Shown: positions 26,700 to 39,786 of the stretch, piece by piece
Position numbering within the stretch: position 1 is the stretch's first letter
Layout: each line of letters begins with the position of its first letter
From: Sitta carolinensis
Lineage: Eukaryota > Chordata > Aves > Passeriformes > Sittidae
Assembly: GCA_032173965.1 (NCBI GenBank)
Contig: CM063284.1
Span: forward strand, 114,798,410 to 114,862,409
Length of the DNA stretch: 64,000 nucleotides
Direction of reading: 5' to 3'
Notes under the pieces: model-generated
What the model saw: the letters and a program-made list of their open reading frames with translations, nothing else
What the model was told of the DNA's origin: nothing
Database searches by the model: none
Program-made: the position numbers and the translations under genes

Positions 26700-28967
26700 T
26701 TGCCAGAGCATTCTGCTTTAGACTTATGGAAATTCTTGGACTAAATATGTGCATACATAGGACTGGAAAAATATATCTGAAGCATGTGTCTATAGGAATC
26801 CAATTCATCTAAAGCATAAAATTTGAAAACACATTTTCTTTGTGCCTCAGATTGAAAATGACCATGAGCATGACAGTCTATTTTATTGCATGGTTTTACC
26901 AGGTTTGTAGTAATGGATATTTGCTAATCAGTATTTGGCAAAGAGAAGAAAGAGACCATAAAGAGGAAAGACATCCTTAAGTGCTTAAGTAAGAATGTGC
27001 TTGAGTTTTTCCACTTCAAGCCTGATCTTTCTGATGGTGTACCCTATGTCTAAGTAGAAAATAAAATGTGCACCTGATAAAGTAAGAAATAGGGATTTTA
27101 AAAAAGTGTAAATTTTCACTTTTGGCTTTTCTTATTTTGAAGCAAATTATTTCAGTATCGATTCTCCAGTCTCACAGATTTACCTCTCAATAAAACCTGT
27201 AAGAACAGCTGCAGACATTGTGAGATTTTAACAATGAATAAATAACACTTCTTCCAGAGCCTGGTGAAATTTATAGGACTTTTTCCCACAGTAACTGACT
27301 TGTTCAAATGTTTACTAACTCATGCTATGTATAAATATTCAGGGAGGGTTCTGTGCCTGTAAATGCATGCCTAATCGGGGCCAGCTGAAGGCAACTGCAG
27401 TTTCCTGCAGCAATATGGACCCTTTTCTGGGGGGGCAGACCTAATTCGCACACTCATGTGCACAAAGCAGGCTCAAAATCTCCATGGTACTTCAGACTAT
27501 TTACCTGCCTTCTGTCGCCTTTTCTTGGTCTTTTCACTGGCTACAAGATGAATATGTGCCAGCAATTCTGGTTACAGTTCTCAGCAAATTCATTAAATAG
27601 AATGTGTTAAAAGCTGAAGCTCATGGCTGATGTGCTGTACTGCTGGACAAACCTTATCGACATTTCTTGGGATATCATCTGTCTGCATAACTAAAAAGGA
27701 TGCCAGCTTCTGGGAAAGCAGTTTTTTCTCTCTTGTGCTATGTTACACTTCAGGAGCTATAGCATACTGTGAAATGCTTGAGCTTTCCAATGGAAACTGA
27801 AGGAAAAGCATGAAGAATTGCAATGTTATTCGAGTGAGTGTTTGAACTGAATCTAAACTTGATGGGGAGAAAGCTTTTATTTTTCAAAACTGAAGCATAT
27901 CACGAGGATACAAAGGTTTTATCACAAATATGTGTAGCCATGCAGTGGGTGTCTGTGCCTCAGAGAGCTACAGATTATCTGCCTGGTCACTCTGGTTTGG
28001 ATGTGCCAGTAAAACATATCCACATGATGTGCAGGCTTTGCAGAGCCAGCAAATGAGAGAGGTTGTGGGTTTTATAACCCATTGTTTTGTTTTACACTGT
28101 TTGTCTGCAGTAGGACAAAATATTTTTTATTTGTTTCTGAGGGTACTTGCTAAGTACCTGTTGTCCATGGGGAGCTTCATCTGCTTCATGAAAAGGAGGA
28201 CTAGGTCTTCCTGAGTGTATGACACTTCACCTGTACGACAGGGACATCACTCTTTTTTGACACTGCTTTTCATCCTGGATGTCCTCAAGCTTATAGCCAT
28301 GTAATGCCAAAGGAAATCTTTGTTGGAATGTGAATGAGGGCAACTGTCTCCTGCAGAAACCTGCAAATACATAAATTTTCATTTTTCCAGTGATTTATTT
28401 TCCTCTTTATCAGGGCCTGGAGGACACTTGCTATTCCATGCTGGTAACTGTATCTTCACTACTCTTAGCAAACCCCATGTTCAGGGAGCTATGGGTCTCC
28501 ACCCCCAACTCTTTGGCATTTTTCAGCGTTCATCCCTCTCTTTTTCCATAAATTTTGTGCAACATCATGGGCTTCTGTTATTCCATGTTACCAAGAGTTT
28601 CCATATTTGGCTCTGTCTCATGTCTAGTCTTTTGAATACAGCAGTCTTCTGTATTGAAAAATCTCTTTTTAAATAAATTGCTGTACTTCCATAAAAATTT
28701 GCTGCACGACTTTCACTCTTGTGTTCTGTCTTTTCTAGTTGCCAGGCTTTCAATTATTAGGGTATTATAAATGCCCTTGTCAAAAAACATAAAGTGCCCC
28801 TGGCATATGAATGACTACAAGATGTTTTAGAAGGCATATATGGATTTTCACATACATGGGACAGTTTTCTAAAGAAAACGCAAAAAATTATTTGCAGCTC
28901 AAAACCATGATAATTTCTCTTAACTTCGAAATGTTAACGGCAAAATGTTGCTTTCAATATTGTGATA

Positions 28968-28984
28968 TTCAGTAGAGGGCACTC
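28968..28984 (+). promoter_or_regulatory. CTCF-like motif
   Basis: The core CAGTAGAGGGCAC fits the CTCF consensus well and lies about 370 bp left of the GC-rich island. It has the same orientation as the weaker match at 26.69 kb. Confidence 0.35.
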
Positions 28985-29339
28985 TTGTGTGCACATAGCT
29001 GATACGGCACGGTACAGTCGAGCAAGATCAGCGGCATTTAGGATCGCGCTTTTATAACTGCTATGTGAGCCTGTTTCCTTCATGTATCTTTCTTGATGTC
29101 AATTCTATTGTGCCACTGAAAGGCGAACTTCTTATTCTGGGGGCTTGTGAAGCCCGGGGATAGAAGAAGAGAGTGAAAAGAGGGACTGATCCTTCAATCT
29201 TCTCCAGGGCGAACGGGAGATATAAATCGCCACCATCTGGAAAAAGATAAAGAATTAAGCACAAGTACCCTCTGCCTTTCAAGTTTTGCCGACAGGATTC
29301 GAGGAGCAAGTGAGGAGTCTGTGAAAGTGCCTCTTAGAG

Positions 29340-30110
29340 ATGCAGGACGGAGCTGCCGATGCTCCTCCGTCGCCGGCGGGTTTCCATCCGGGCGGCGACT
29401 GCGGCCGCCCCGGGCAGCGGAGCCTTTGTCCCGTCTGCGGCCCTCTGCTCTCACAAGACAAGCATAATTAAATGTTAAAAAAACCCCAAAACAAGCAAAA
29501 AACCACCAAACCACAGATGACGTGCTTATATGGTGTTACATCAATAGATGAAGTTCCTTGTGTGGAAGACGCCAGTTTAGCCATGGATATCCCATGGGTG
29601 CCTGGGTCGGTAACACAGAGCAGCCCCCGATGCTGAAAGCAGGGAGCGCTGGCGCTGCAGTCTGGGCACGGAGGCGCCCAGGGCAGGCCGCGCTCAGCAG
29701 CAGGCGGGACGGGGGGTCCCGGGGGTGCCGGGAGCCCCGCAGTGCCCGGTGTCACTCGCGGGAGCCCCGCAGTGCCCGGTGTCACCCGCGGGAGCCCCGC
29801 AGTGCCCGGTGTCACCCGCGGGAGCCCCGCAGTGCCCGGTGTCACCCGCGGGAGCCCCGCAGTGCCCGGGGTCACTCGCGGGAGCCCGCAGTGCCCGGTG
29901 TCACCCGCGGGAGCCCCGCAGTGCCCGGAGCGACCCGCGGGAGCCCCGCAGTGCCCGGTGTCACCCGCGGGAGCCCCGCAGTGCCCCGTGCCGTCCGCGG
30001 GAGCCCCGCAGTGCCCGGCGGGGAGCGGGACATGGGCGGGCATCCCGTCTGGGACGTCCCGTCCCCGGTAGGAACGGGAGGAGGGAGCACGTTTAGGCAG
30101 GTTTATTTTC
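29340..30110. promoter_or_regulatory. GC-rich CpG island containing a minisatellite
   Basis: The left part (29340-29450) is CpG-rich unique sequence; the right part is dominated by a 30-bp minisatellite. Possible splice donors on + are GTGAGG near 29308 and GTAGGA near 30067, but no exon to follow them could be shown. It could be an unassigned promoter, or GC enrichment caused by the repeat. Confidence 0.45.
29731..30022 (+). repeat. 30-bp GC-rich minisatellite, about 9.7 copies
   Basis: The unit begins GGAGCCCCGCAGTGCCCGGT and continues GTCACCCGCG. Nine units run from 29731 to 29999, followed by a partial tenth. The sixth lacks one C (29 bp); the seventh and ninth carry several substitutions. 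Because the unit is a multiple of three and lacks stops, long frames stay open across it on both strands (a 244-codon + frame and a 191-codon minus frame). Those frames read as repeats such as Arg-Glu-Pro-Arg-Ser-Ala-Arg and are probably not genes. Confidence 0.97.
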
Positions 30111-30224
30111 GTGCAGGACTGTGGTCTCTCCTGCCCTCCGTAATTTCGGGAGCAGCTGGTGAGCTGAAGGAAAATTCAGCGAGAACTGTACTGTACGGGA
30201 GAGAAACCAGGGGCAAGTGGAAAT

Positions 30225-30466
30225 TGGAAGAGGGCCACAGATTGTACCAGCAGAGGTTTAGACAGGAGGTTAAGAAAGAAATCTCTGAATAAGCAGTCAA
30301 GCAGGCATCCCAGAGAAGTGGTGGAATCACCTCCCTTGGAGTTATTTAAAGATATGTACATGTGGTCTTTGGGGACATGGCTTAGTGGTGGATTTGGCAA
30401 GTGCTGTGTTAACAGCTGGACTCAACGACCTTATAGGTCTTTTCCAACTTAAAGGAATCTATATGT
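30225..30466 (+). repeat. CR1 LINE 3' fragment
   Basis: 'ggtttagacaggaggttaag' starts the match, 'cagagaagtggtggaatcac' lies inside it, and 'ggacatggcttagtggtgg' plus 'ggtcttttccaacttaaagg' mark the 3' end. This is a CR1 subfamily with the 'ttagtggtggattt' variant, in sense and truncated at the 5' side. Confidence 0.85.
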
Positions 30467-33400
30467 GTGTGATGGAATGCCATTGTGCCAGGGTGTTCTC
30501 TGAAGTTTAAGTCGGTATGTAAAGCTGAGTTATGTCTATGTCCAAGTGCCAGACTCATGAGGACCATGACATCTTTCCCCCTTGCTCATGTACCTCTCTT
30601 TCAGAGTTATAATGGGTTATTCGGCTCCTCTTTTCTCCTGTATTCTGGCCATAGTTCAGTTCACCATCCCCACAGAGTCATGCCTTCCATGAACTAACCT
30701 GAAAATGTTGACCAGTTTTCATTTGAGATTTGTCTTCTTTTAGCTGGTAGCCAGCTATTACATCTGCTCTAGGGATGCCTCAGACACAAAGGTGCCAACT
30801 GAAAAAGAGAGTGAAATAAATAACTCATGTCCTTAATACCATCACATGATTTTGCTATTTCATCCTCTATTCCAGATCAGTAACAAATGCATGAAATGGG
30901 CACAGCCCACAGCATAGGTTTCTCTAAGGTTTCCCAAAAAGCCCACCTCCACTCTGGAAATTAATTCTTCACTCTTCCTAGCTGTCCTTCCATATTAAGC
31001 CTACCTTGCTTGCCTATACAAAGGCCTTAATTGTCTGCATTATAGCAGCTTAGCTTTCATAAGTGAAATCCAGCATTTCTAATTAACATAATATCTTAAA
31101 AGGAACCTTGGAAATTTGCATGACAATAAAGAGATAAAAATCAGAACTTGAACTCCAACTTCCTGTCTACATCTGTGTATTTCAGGACATAGTTTCCTTT
31201 CTGAAGCTGTGAATAAGAAAGGGCAGGCAAACCTTTTAGCCAAGACCACATTCACCAAAGCTTCTTTAGAAATGGGAAGTACTCATTCTTAACCTCAGCA
31301 GCATTTTTGACAACAATATCATCTAAAGTGTAAAAACCTTTCACTCCACATTGATCTCCATGGGGAGTGAGTGATGTGAGCCAGATTTTACCAGAAGGTT
31401 TTTACCTAAAATATCAGTTTGAACACCTATTGCTAATTCAATAGCCACAGGGAAGACATTTGGTGTTTCAATTGCCTTCTGCACCCAACTCAGAATTCAC
31501 TGTTTCCAGCTTGCTCAATCAGTACAAGTTTATTAGTTATAAGTAATTGCTAATCTATGAAGTGAAGAAAGAAGGAATAATCCAACATATCAACAGCATG
31601 GTGATGTTTTTGCATTACATTTAGTTATAGTAAATGCATTATTTTTAATATGTTTAAACTTGGGTATAAATTAACTATATCCTTCCTGTCTGTTTTGTGA
31701 TGTATATTAAATGTCCAAATATTTGAGTTGATTTCACTAAGAATATAGGTTGAAACTCCTTTACCCCATTTTTAAACATTTAAGTGGAAATCTCAGGATA
31801 GGAGATCCATCCAAACTTCCTCATCTGCTGGTGGAAATAAATTGCTGCTCTCAGAAAGCAATCAGGCAGTGAAATGAGTAGTTTGGGTCTGCCACCTTAC
31901 CTCCAGAAAACTAAAATTGAATGAGACAGATCACTTACTGCTGCAGGATCATTCAGATGAGCAAATACATTTTAGCTTAAATAAGCAAGTGCTGCGCAGT
32001 TCAATCTTCAGTTTAAAGTGTGCTGCAATTCTATGTAATGTATTTTGAATTCAAACTAGCACCATCAGGAATATTCATTCTGCTGTTTAGGCTCTGGAAG
32101 GACCTTACATGACAGTTAGTGATTAAAAGGAAGATGTTCATGTGTAAGCAAAGCAAATTATATAATACTATTAAGAAGTGAAAATTAGGAAATATTCAAA
32201 TAGATTTAATTAGCATTGTTTATTCAGTGGTATTTCTGTGAGGAAAAATAAGACACCTAGAAAAAATGCTGTAAATGCATTTAAAATTTATTAGTCAAAT
32301 CTGTTTCACAATGACTGGTCAAAAAAAGAAAGACCAACTCCCTCTGGATTTTTTGTTCAGTCAGAGAATTTTACTAGCAGGGAAGACAGCTTTTTTGCCT
32401 TTCTGAGTATTGTGAAGCAGTATTTTTCAGAGCAATTGTCCTTGCTTCCAAGCACAAGCCTGTCCCCTTTGTGCTACGAATGGTGGCAGCCAACTTCAAA
32501 CACACTTTTCCTTTTTCTGAGTTACCTACTCTTTTCTTGGTTGCTTTAATCAGGATAGGAAAAGTTGAGCTGTGGACCAGCAGTCAGGTAGGCATTTCTC
32601 AGATTTGTAGGAACAGTTTTAGCATAAATGGAAATGTGTATTACTAGAGAAACAGCCACTTTTTTTTCCAAAATATTTCTGCTGAGAATTACATTGTTTG
32701 GAAACACATTGTTACCCAGTACCTTTCTGATACATGTTTCTCAAAACGACTGCAAACTTCTGTGTTTTTTTCCCCCACATTTGTGTGGAAGCAGGAAATT
32801 GCTGGTACCACAGATGTAATTTGTTCTGCCAATATCTACTTAGATAATCCCCTTTCTGCCAAATTTTTGGCTCTTTCAACCAAATCTGTGAGTCATGTCA
32901 GTAATTCCTCGCTGTTCTTTGCTTAAAAGCATAATCTAGGGAAGAAAATAAAAATGCTGTCCCATACCTGAGAGTTTGCATACTGATTTGGCAAAGTGCT
33001 AAAAATATTTTTCTATTTGGCCTTCTATTTTGTTGTTTTTTCAGAAGATTCCTGTTCCTTTTTCTTTCTCGGTACCCTTTGGAAACTGAGTCTTAGTCAG
33101 AAAAAGGGAAAAAACTTTGTTTTTTACCACTAATTATGGTCTTTGACCATAGCAGCTAATATGTTTTATGGGAAAGCTTAAAGTGAAGTACATTCTAAGG
33201 CTATTTATTACAGACACAGTTTAAGTGCTTTTTTACAACTTCCTTGTTGAATTAGAAAATGATCACGGACCTGTTTATTTTATTTATTTGGGAAAGGACC
33301 TCCTTTCCCAAATACCACAATTTAATAAACATGATTTTGGAAGATTTACTCCTTTGATGAATAAGCAAAAAATTGTGTCCTTCCTCTGTGGTCTTTCTCC

Positions 33401-33588
33401 TTACTCCTGCAGCCCTGTTAGTAGGCAAGCATTCCTTACACACCATTTTCTCCAGATAACCTAAGTTGCTCTTTTTGCTTTCTCTGTCAGTGACCTAGAG
33501 CACTAGGGTAGCTCCAACTCTGTCTCAGTTTAAGGCAAACTGCCTTTCATACAAGCTGAAGTTCTGATTTTATTTTTTGGGGGAAAGG
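30467..33588. other. Noncoding stretch
   Basis: AT-rich intergenic sequence between CR1 copies. Short open frames (for example 30485-30697 and 33225-33464 on +) have no splice context or motif support. Nothing else was recognised. Confidence 0.5.
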
Positions 33589-34195
33589 CTGTGGATGTTG
33601 TCCATGAGAACATAAGCAAGGCCTTTGACACTGTCTCCCACAGCATGCTCCTGGAAAAGGTGGCAGCCCATGGCTTGGACAGGAGCACTCTCTGCTGGGT
33701 TAGGAACTGGCTTGATGGCTGGGCCCTGAGAGTGGTGGTGAACGGTGCTGCATCCAGCTGGATCCAGCTGGGACCAGTTATCAGTGGTGTCCCTCAGGGG
33801 TTTGTGCTGGGGCCACCTCTGCTAAATATTTTTATTGATGACGTGGATGAGGGCATTGAGTCTCTCATTAGTAAATTTGCAGATGACACCAAGCTGGGAG
33901 CATGTGTCCATCTGTTGGAAGGGAGGAGGGCTCTGCAAAGAGACCTGGAATGGTTGGATAGATGGGCCAAATGCAATAAGATGAAGTTTAACAAGTCCAA
34001 GTACTGAGTCCTGCGCTTTGGCCACAATAAACCCCTGCAACATTATAGGCTGGGGACAGAGTGGCTGGACAGTGCTCAGGTGGGAAGGGACCTGGGGGTG
34101 CTGGTCCACAGCTGGCTGAACAGGAGCCAGCAGTGTGTCCTGGTGGCCAAGAAGGCCAATGGCCCCTGGCCTGGATCAGGAATAGTGGGGCCAGC
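33589..34195 (+). repeat. CR1 LINE, left part, with RT C-terminal coding remnant
   Basis: The + frame contains [40 protein letters not shown] and FADDTKLG. These are the reverse-transcriptase motifs of CR1, including the F-A-D-D catalytic box; the usual V-P-Q-G-S motif reads V-P-Q-G-F. The frame is open for 138 codons, then stops. The element is 5'-truncated at about 33589, and its right part resumes at 34601 after an LTR insertion. Confidence 0.95.
34190..34195 (+). repeat. Left target-site duplication of the LTR (gccagc)
   Basis: The six bases immediately before the LTR match gctagc at 34595-34600 except for one position, as expected from an old 6-bp target duplication. Confidence 0.75.
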
Positions 34196-34594
34196 TGTGG
34201 CTGGGGTTCTGGAGGGAGCCTGGCTGTCCCTGTCCACTGGCCGTGTGGCCAGGGGTAACGGTTCCCAGGCTGAGAACAGCCTAGGAGTGATAGAAAGCAG
34301 ATGGCTCTCTGCCTTCCACAGGTCTCCTGATCCCTTGTGCCGAGGTTTGAAGTAAAGATCAGAGAAGGCACTTCTGCATGGAAGTATATTCTTCTGAAGG
34401 GGGTGCAAAAGAGGAAGAAGGACCCCAAAGCCCAAGCCTTTATCCTGGATCCTCCTGGGGGTGTTACCATCCGGGGACAGGTACAATGAAACAGGGTGTG
34501 GCCAGCCAGGGATAAGCTAAGCCCATGGGGGTGTTAACAGGGAGATACTACTAGAGGGTAAACAGCTTAACCAACTGAATATTCAATTACCACA
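34196..34594. mobile_element. Solo LTR of an endogenous retrovirus nested in a CR1
   Basis: This 399-bp block interrupts the CR1 precisely. It begins TGTGGCTGGGG and ends TTACCACA, giving a 5-bp terminal inverted repeat TGTGG/CCACA. It is flanked by gccagc and gctagc. No gag, pol or env remains, so it is a solo LTR left by recombination. Transcriptional orientation was not determined. Confidence 0.85.
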
Positions 34595-34600
34595 GCTAGC
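34595..34600 (+). repeat. Right target-site duplication of the LTR (gctagc)
   Basis: The partner of gccagc at 34190-34195, with one substitution. Confidence 0.75.
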
Positions 34601-35165
34601 AGGAACAGGGAGCTCATTCTTCCTCTGTACTGGGCACTGGTGAGGTCACACCTTGAGTGCTGTGTCCAGTTCTGGGCCCTCAGTTTGGGAAGGACATGGA
34701 GACGCTTGAGCGCATCCAGAGGAGGCAACGAGGCTGGTGAGGAGCTGGGAACACAAGCCCTGTGAGGAACAGCTGAGGGAGCTGGGGTTGTTCAGCCTGG
34801 AGAAAAGGAGACTTAGGGGACACCTTATCACTCTCTACAACTCACTGAAAGGCAGTTCTAGTCAGGTGGGGGTTGTTCTCTTTCTCCAGGCAGCAACAGA
34901 CAGAATGAGAGGACACAGTCTTAAGCTGTGCCAAGGGAAATATAGGTTGGATATAAGGAAGAAGTATTTTATGGAAAGAGTGATAAAGTACTGGAATTGT
35001 CTGTCTGGGGAGGTGGTGGAGTCACCATCCCTGGATGTGTTTAAAAAAATTTGGACTTTCTAATCAAAATCAAAACCACTCATTGCCATGGTTTAGTTGA
35101 GGTGTTAGGGCATGGGTTGGACTCGATGACCCTGAAGGTCCCTTCCAACCTAGTGATTTTGTGAT
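34601..35165 (+). repeat. CR1 LINE, right part and 3' end
   Basis: The CR1 resumes with 'aggaacagggagctcattct' and continues to the 3' end 'ggttggactcgatgaccctg…ccttccaacctagtgattttgtgat'. Together with 33589-34195 it is one sense copy of about 1.17 kb. The 108-codon + frame at 34737-35063 is the RT C-terminus. Confidence 0.95.
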
Positions 35166-38100
35166 AAGAATGATACAAAAGCTTCAAAGAAGATTACCAA
35201 TGACTGAACTGTCTCTGAGACAATTTTAAAGCTGTGCATGAAAAATACTAAGGATAATTTTCTAAGAGAGCAAAGAAACCTGAAGCAAAAAGCTGGAAAC
35301 ATAAAAATACTAGGATAAAAGGAAGGCTTGTGCACTTAAGAATTAAACATGTACAACCTCTTTCTTGCATGCAGTACCACCTAATGTTAAATGCTTTTTT
35401 CATATTTCCCCAGAAATACGATATTTCCTCTTAATAGTACAAGAGCAACACAATGCTGCAAGTGTAGTATTATCAAATTCTTCTAATGGCAGCCTTCTGC
35501 ACTTTCCTTTTAGATATTTTATCAGGTTATGTTCAGAAGTATCTGAATCCATCTGTGTTGCAATAGTGTTGAAGGAGTTATTTTGAAGATATTTTGCATG
35601 TGGTGGAATACAAACCACTAAAACTCGCTGTTATCATCAGCGTCACTAGATATGATGCCATCTCCAAGATGGAAACACCTTCCATTTTCAGAGCACATGT
35701 GATGAGAATTTATCCCAGTGATGCATCAGTTGCTGTCATGTGTGGTTGAAATAATTTGTTTTCCATTGTGACATGTGTACCATGATTTGCAAATTATGGA
35801 GGTTGTTCCTTATGTTGGAATTCTGTGTGTTGCCTCTGCTGATTTATAAAAAACTTGTTCCTTATATAAAAGAAGCGGTATTTATTTTTCTGATTCTTGC
35901 TTTAGTTATCTCAGTGGCTTCTGACTTTTGTGTAAAAATATGTTCCTTCTTTGGAAAGCAGATAGTAAAAATGTAAATGGAAGGAAATAATTGATTAGAA
36001 GGTTATTGTAAAACCTTTGCAAAACAGAAAATCAGCTGCCAAAAATTATCTATTAAAAAATTATGTATATTAAATAAACACCACCAGTTTACCAGGTGGT
36101 AAACAGATGTGTGTAAGGCAAGCAGAGTCCTATGTAACATGGCTTAAATTTTGAAGAGGAACAATTTTCTTCTAATTTCCGTTACTCCCACACATTTCTC
36201 ATCTCCTGCTTTTGCAGACATGGTTACAATCCTGGGTCTTCTCATAATTTGTGTGGGGACTCTCAGATTTACAAGTTTAGCAGTCAGGGCACTGATATTC
36301 CTTCAGCTTCCAGGGAAATCCATGCTATAGAACAGCTTTAGACAACAAAGTAGACATCAGGTCTAGCCTGATTTCCTACTTTCAATTCATTTGTTGTCAC
36401 ACTCAAAGTAGCTTTCAAAGATCTTTTCAGGACTTGTGCACTTTCTGGCTTCTTTTCCTGTTCTGTAGGAGTATCTAATTCCTTATTTCCTGTTACCTCC
36501 TAGCATGTCATCCCAGGCAAACAGGCAACACAACGGACTCTTGAGGCTGGCTCTACTCAGCCCATTCAGCTGCAGAAAAGAAAGCGTCTTTAAGCATGTA
36601 AATGTACTCAAAATGGATATTGGAACTGTTAATGTTTCATTTGTTAACTACATTTCTGAGAAAGAAGCTGTGGAGGAAGCAACAGAGCAATGCCCCCTTC
36701 CATCAACACAGTGCACTGGATCACTGAGCACCGTGGAAGCGCAGAGTTTATGAAAGCACTGAGCAATGCCTCGTGACTCTTTAAATCATTGTCACCTCAG
36801 GCACTGCTGCCAGCTGAGATTAGTTAATGAAGTGGAAGGCCACCTGACCATTTATTTGGCTTCAGCAACAGTTCTGTGCAATGGTAGAAGGCAATTAGAG
36901 CTGCATTCATTCTTTTTAAAATTAGACAGTCATTCTTTATTAGCAGTCTGTAACGTCCTGAAGAATCTGAAGTATTGAACAGAGGCATTGTATTGACTGC
37001 AGAAAGAAACTAGAAAAATCCATAATAGCAATCAATGTAGAATTTTGATCTGTTAATAGCTGTGCTCTTTGGATTGATTCTGATCTTTGTTCATCATGAA
37101 ATTATATGAAATATTGAAAATCATCATGCAATATAGAAAGTAATAACATTTCACTAGGTGTAAAAGGAGAGATGAAAAATCTTTTTCTAGTTACCACAAA
37201 AAATCGCATAAGCATGAAACCTCCTTTTCCAGGACAGGCAATTATGAAAGACAGGGACAGTACACTTATACATAGTTTATGCAGCTGTCACTATTTTTTG
37301 TGTTTCTCAAGGTACAAGTAAGGTCAAAGACAAAAGCAGTGACAGAGAAACAGGGAATTTCCTGACTTCCAGTGTCAAATCTATCCCTACATAATTGTCC
37401 CATAACCTGTGGGAACTGTGAACTAAACATCTTTCCAGGGAGAGGCTGAGAAAATGCAAGTTACTCATGAAAAAGACTTCAAATAGAATTTGGAAATATG
37501 TTTTTTATTTTAATATATGAAATTAGCTTCAAATTAGATTTGAGTATTCTTAAAGTATCTTCTATAAAAGCCATCCTTTAAAAATAATAGAGTGTGATCA
37601 GACCTTTAGAAAGACGGAGGTTTTTATGAGAATATTTTCAAATTTAATGGGGCAATGGCAGTTCAGGTGATAAAGCAGAACAGGTTATCGGAATTTCTGG
37701 GAAAGTCCAGTTGTTTCTACACTGCAAGTTGCATCTCTGTCTTTGGGCTCTTATTACATGCTTAGGTACATAAATGAAGAGCATCTATGAAAAACTGTAA
37801 TAATGACTTACAGGGAACACATAATGGATTTGGGTGGAAACATTGAACTCTGAAGTAAAAGAGGAACTAAGTAATGTAGAAGAATTAAATTAATGAGAAA
37901 TCAAAGTTACATATAATTGCTTCTAAGGTGTATTGAAAGGTTTAGATTACACAGTGACACAGAATAATTCAAATGTTTCTTTCTCAAAATGCTTATCATT
38001 TGAATATGATTAATGTTCTTCATAAAATACTGAATATTACAACTCCCTTTATATGAAAAATGTTCTCTGAAGAGCTGTGCTGTAACAATGGGCATAAAAC

Positions 38101-39780
38101 AAGAGCAAGAAACTGACATCACAGAGTATCTCACTATTGGTGCAGCAACACAGGCCTTTATCAGTGTTGCAGAGAACAAGGAGGGAGAAAAAATGAGAAA
38201 AAATTAAGATAAACTGTATTCCAGTATCATTTGCAGAGAGCAATTTGTTTCTGAGGTAACAGAATTTCTCCTGTAAAGATGTTTTTATCATTGAGGAATT
38301 ACTTCCATGATAAAATTATTTTTAAAAAGAATTATTATGGAAGAAATAAGATGAAAGCCTCAAAAAAGACAGGAGATGATTCTCAGGAGTTGTTGATAAT
38401 GCTGAGATACTTCTTAAATGGAGCACTATATTTCAAAATATGAATTTTTATTAAAAAACAGGAACACAATTCATATGTGTCTTCTGAGCTTTAATAGGAA
38501 GGTTTTGGCTTACAGTTTTAGAATTTTATTACTGGATCTATCACACTTCTTTTCTGTATGAAAAAGAGAAACTACTCCACACCAAACACCACCACCACCA
38601 CCCAACCCCAAACCCTGAAATTATCTTCCTGGTATTTTCACAGAGAAGAGTGAGTTACTGATTTCTAGGACTGATAAGAAGATCTAGCAGATCACTGTGA
38701 GACTAAGAAAGTATAAGCTTTACAAATTCCTTCTTGAGACAAGCAGATTAGCTTGAAAAGAATATGGAGCCAAAACTGCCCTTGGCTGAGGTTGCAGCAA
38801 TACAGAACAAGGTTTTGCAGGGTGACTGTGCAGAATAGGTGAAATATAGCTTAGAAAAGAGGGTATTATTTCCTTTACATTATTTTTAACCTACTCACAT
38901 CCTGCCTATATGGTTGGTGAACTTAAAACTGCAGATGTAGGTGGTAAGATCAATAAACTTTAGCTAAAAAAACTGAAAAAAGGAAGGCATCCTGAAAAAG
39001 AGCCTTACAATGAGCTCCTTGCCTGCAAATATTTCATCCTGAAACATTTAGCATTTAAATGATGGATAGTTCACCATACATTAACATCACTAGCATGTGA
39101 CACTACTTCAAGTGGGAGTCTCTTTCCACAAATCATTTTTAAATACATTTTTCTCACCTCATGACCCCTACTCTTAAGCTCTTAAGCTCTGCAGCACCAG
39201 CAACAAATCTATGCATTAAGATGTTCGGGCCCACAATATATTCACAAACATAATGTCATGTCAATTTGCATTGACTTCTGTAGTTATAGCTAAAAATGAT
39301 CGTAGATCAAGCCAAATTGTGACATTTGTGCAGAACAAGGGAATCCCAATACTCAATGTATTTGTCTGCAATTGAGAAAATGATCAATATTTGCAGGAAG
39401 CAATTTAGACTTTGCTGTCTCATTAATAGTAAGAAAATATTTAATTACTCATCACCTAGAGAATTTTAAGCAATATAAACCTTGCTTTTCAAAGACAGCA
39501 AATCTCTAAAGAGCCAAACTTCAGATAGCTTTTTCCTTCTCTCAGAGAAAAGTTTTCCTGTAACATCTACTGGTATATGAAAGAATTTATTGAATACATG
39601 CATACTTTGGAAACACAGTAATTTCAATAGTGTGTACTCTTACAACTATTTGTATCTGGAAGCTTGTATGAGTTTAGTTAAGTACAATTGATTTATGATG
39701 GCAAACGAGGTCAATAGATGACTGTAATTCCTTAGGGTTTTATAAACTAAGCTTTGTAGATTCACTATTCTGCTATGTAG
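35166..39780. other. Noncoding stretch downstream of SDR16C5
   Basis: AT-rich intergenic DNA with no repeat or exon that I can support. The + frames at 36505-36753 and 36766-36978 lack recognisable motifs and a common splice structure. Confidence 0.5.
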
Positions 39781-39786
39781 TTTATT
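39781..39786 (-). terminator. Possible SDR16C5 polyadenylation signal
   Basis: AATAAA on the minus strand, about 600 nt after the SDR16C5 stop codon. Another lies at about 39586-39591. The site actually used is not determined. Confidence 0.35.

Larger units (their letters stand above)
20032..28967. other. Long noncoding, AT-rich stretch
   Basis: No exon with convincing splice signals or domains was found. Contents include the second copy of the 34-bp repeat, a T-rich low-complexity tract at about 23678-23718, a C13 run at 26454-26466 and very AT-rich DNA at 25.1-25.9 kb. An ATG frame of 112 codons at 24660-24998 (minus) ends in TAG and has no recognisable motif. Confidence 0.5.

Noticed and set aside
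29468..30292. Open frames of 244, 191, 123 and 109 codons on both strands
   Set aside because: They are produced by the stop-free 30-bp minisatellite; no start context or family supports a protein.
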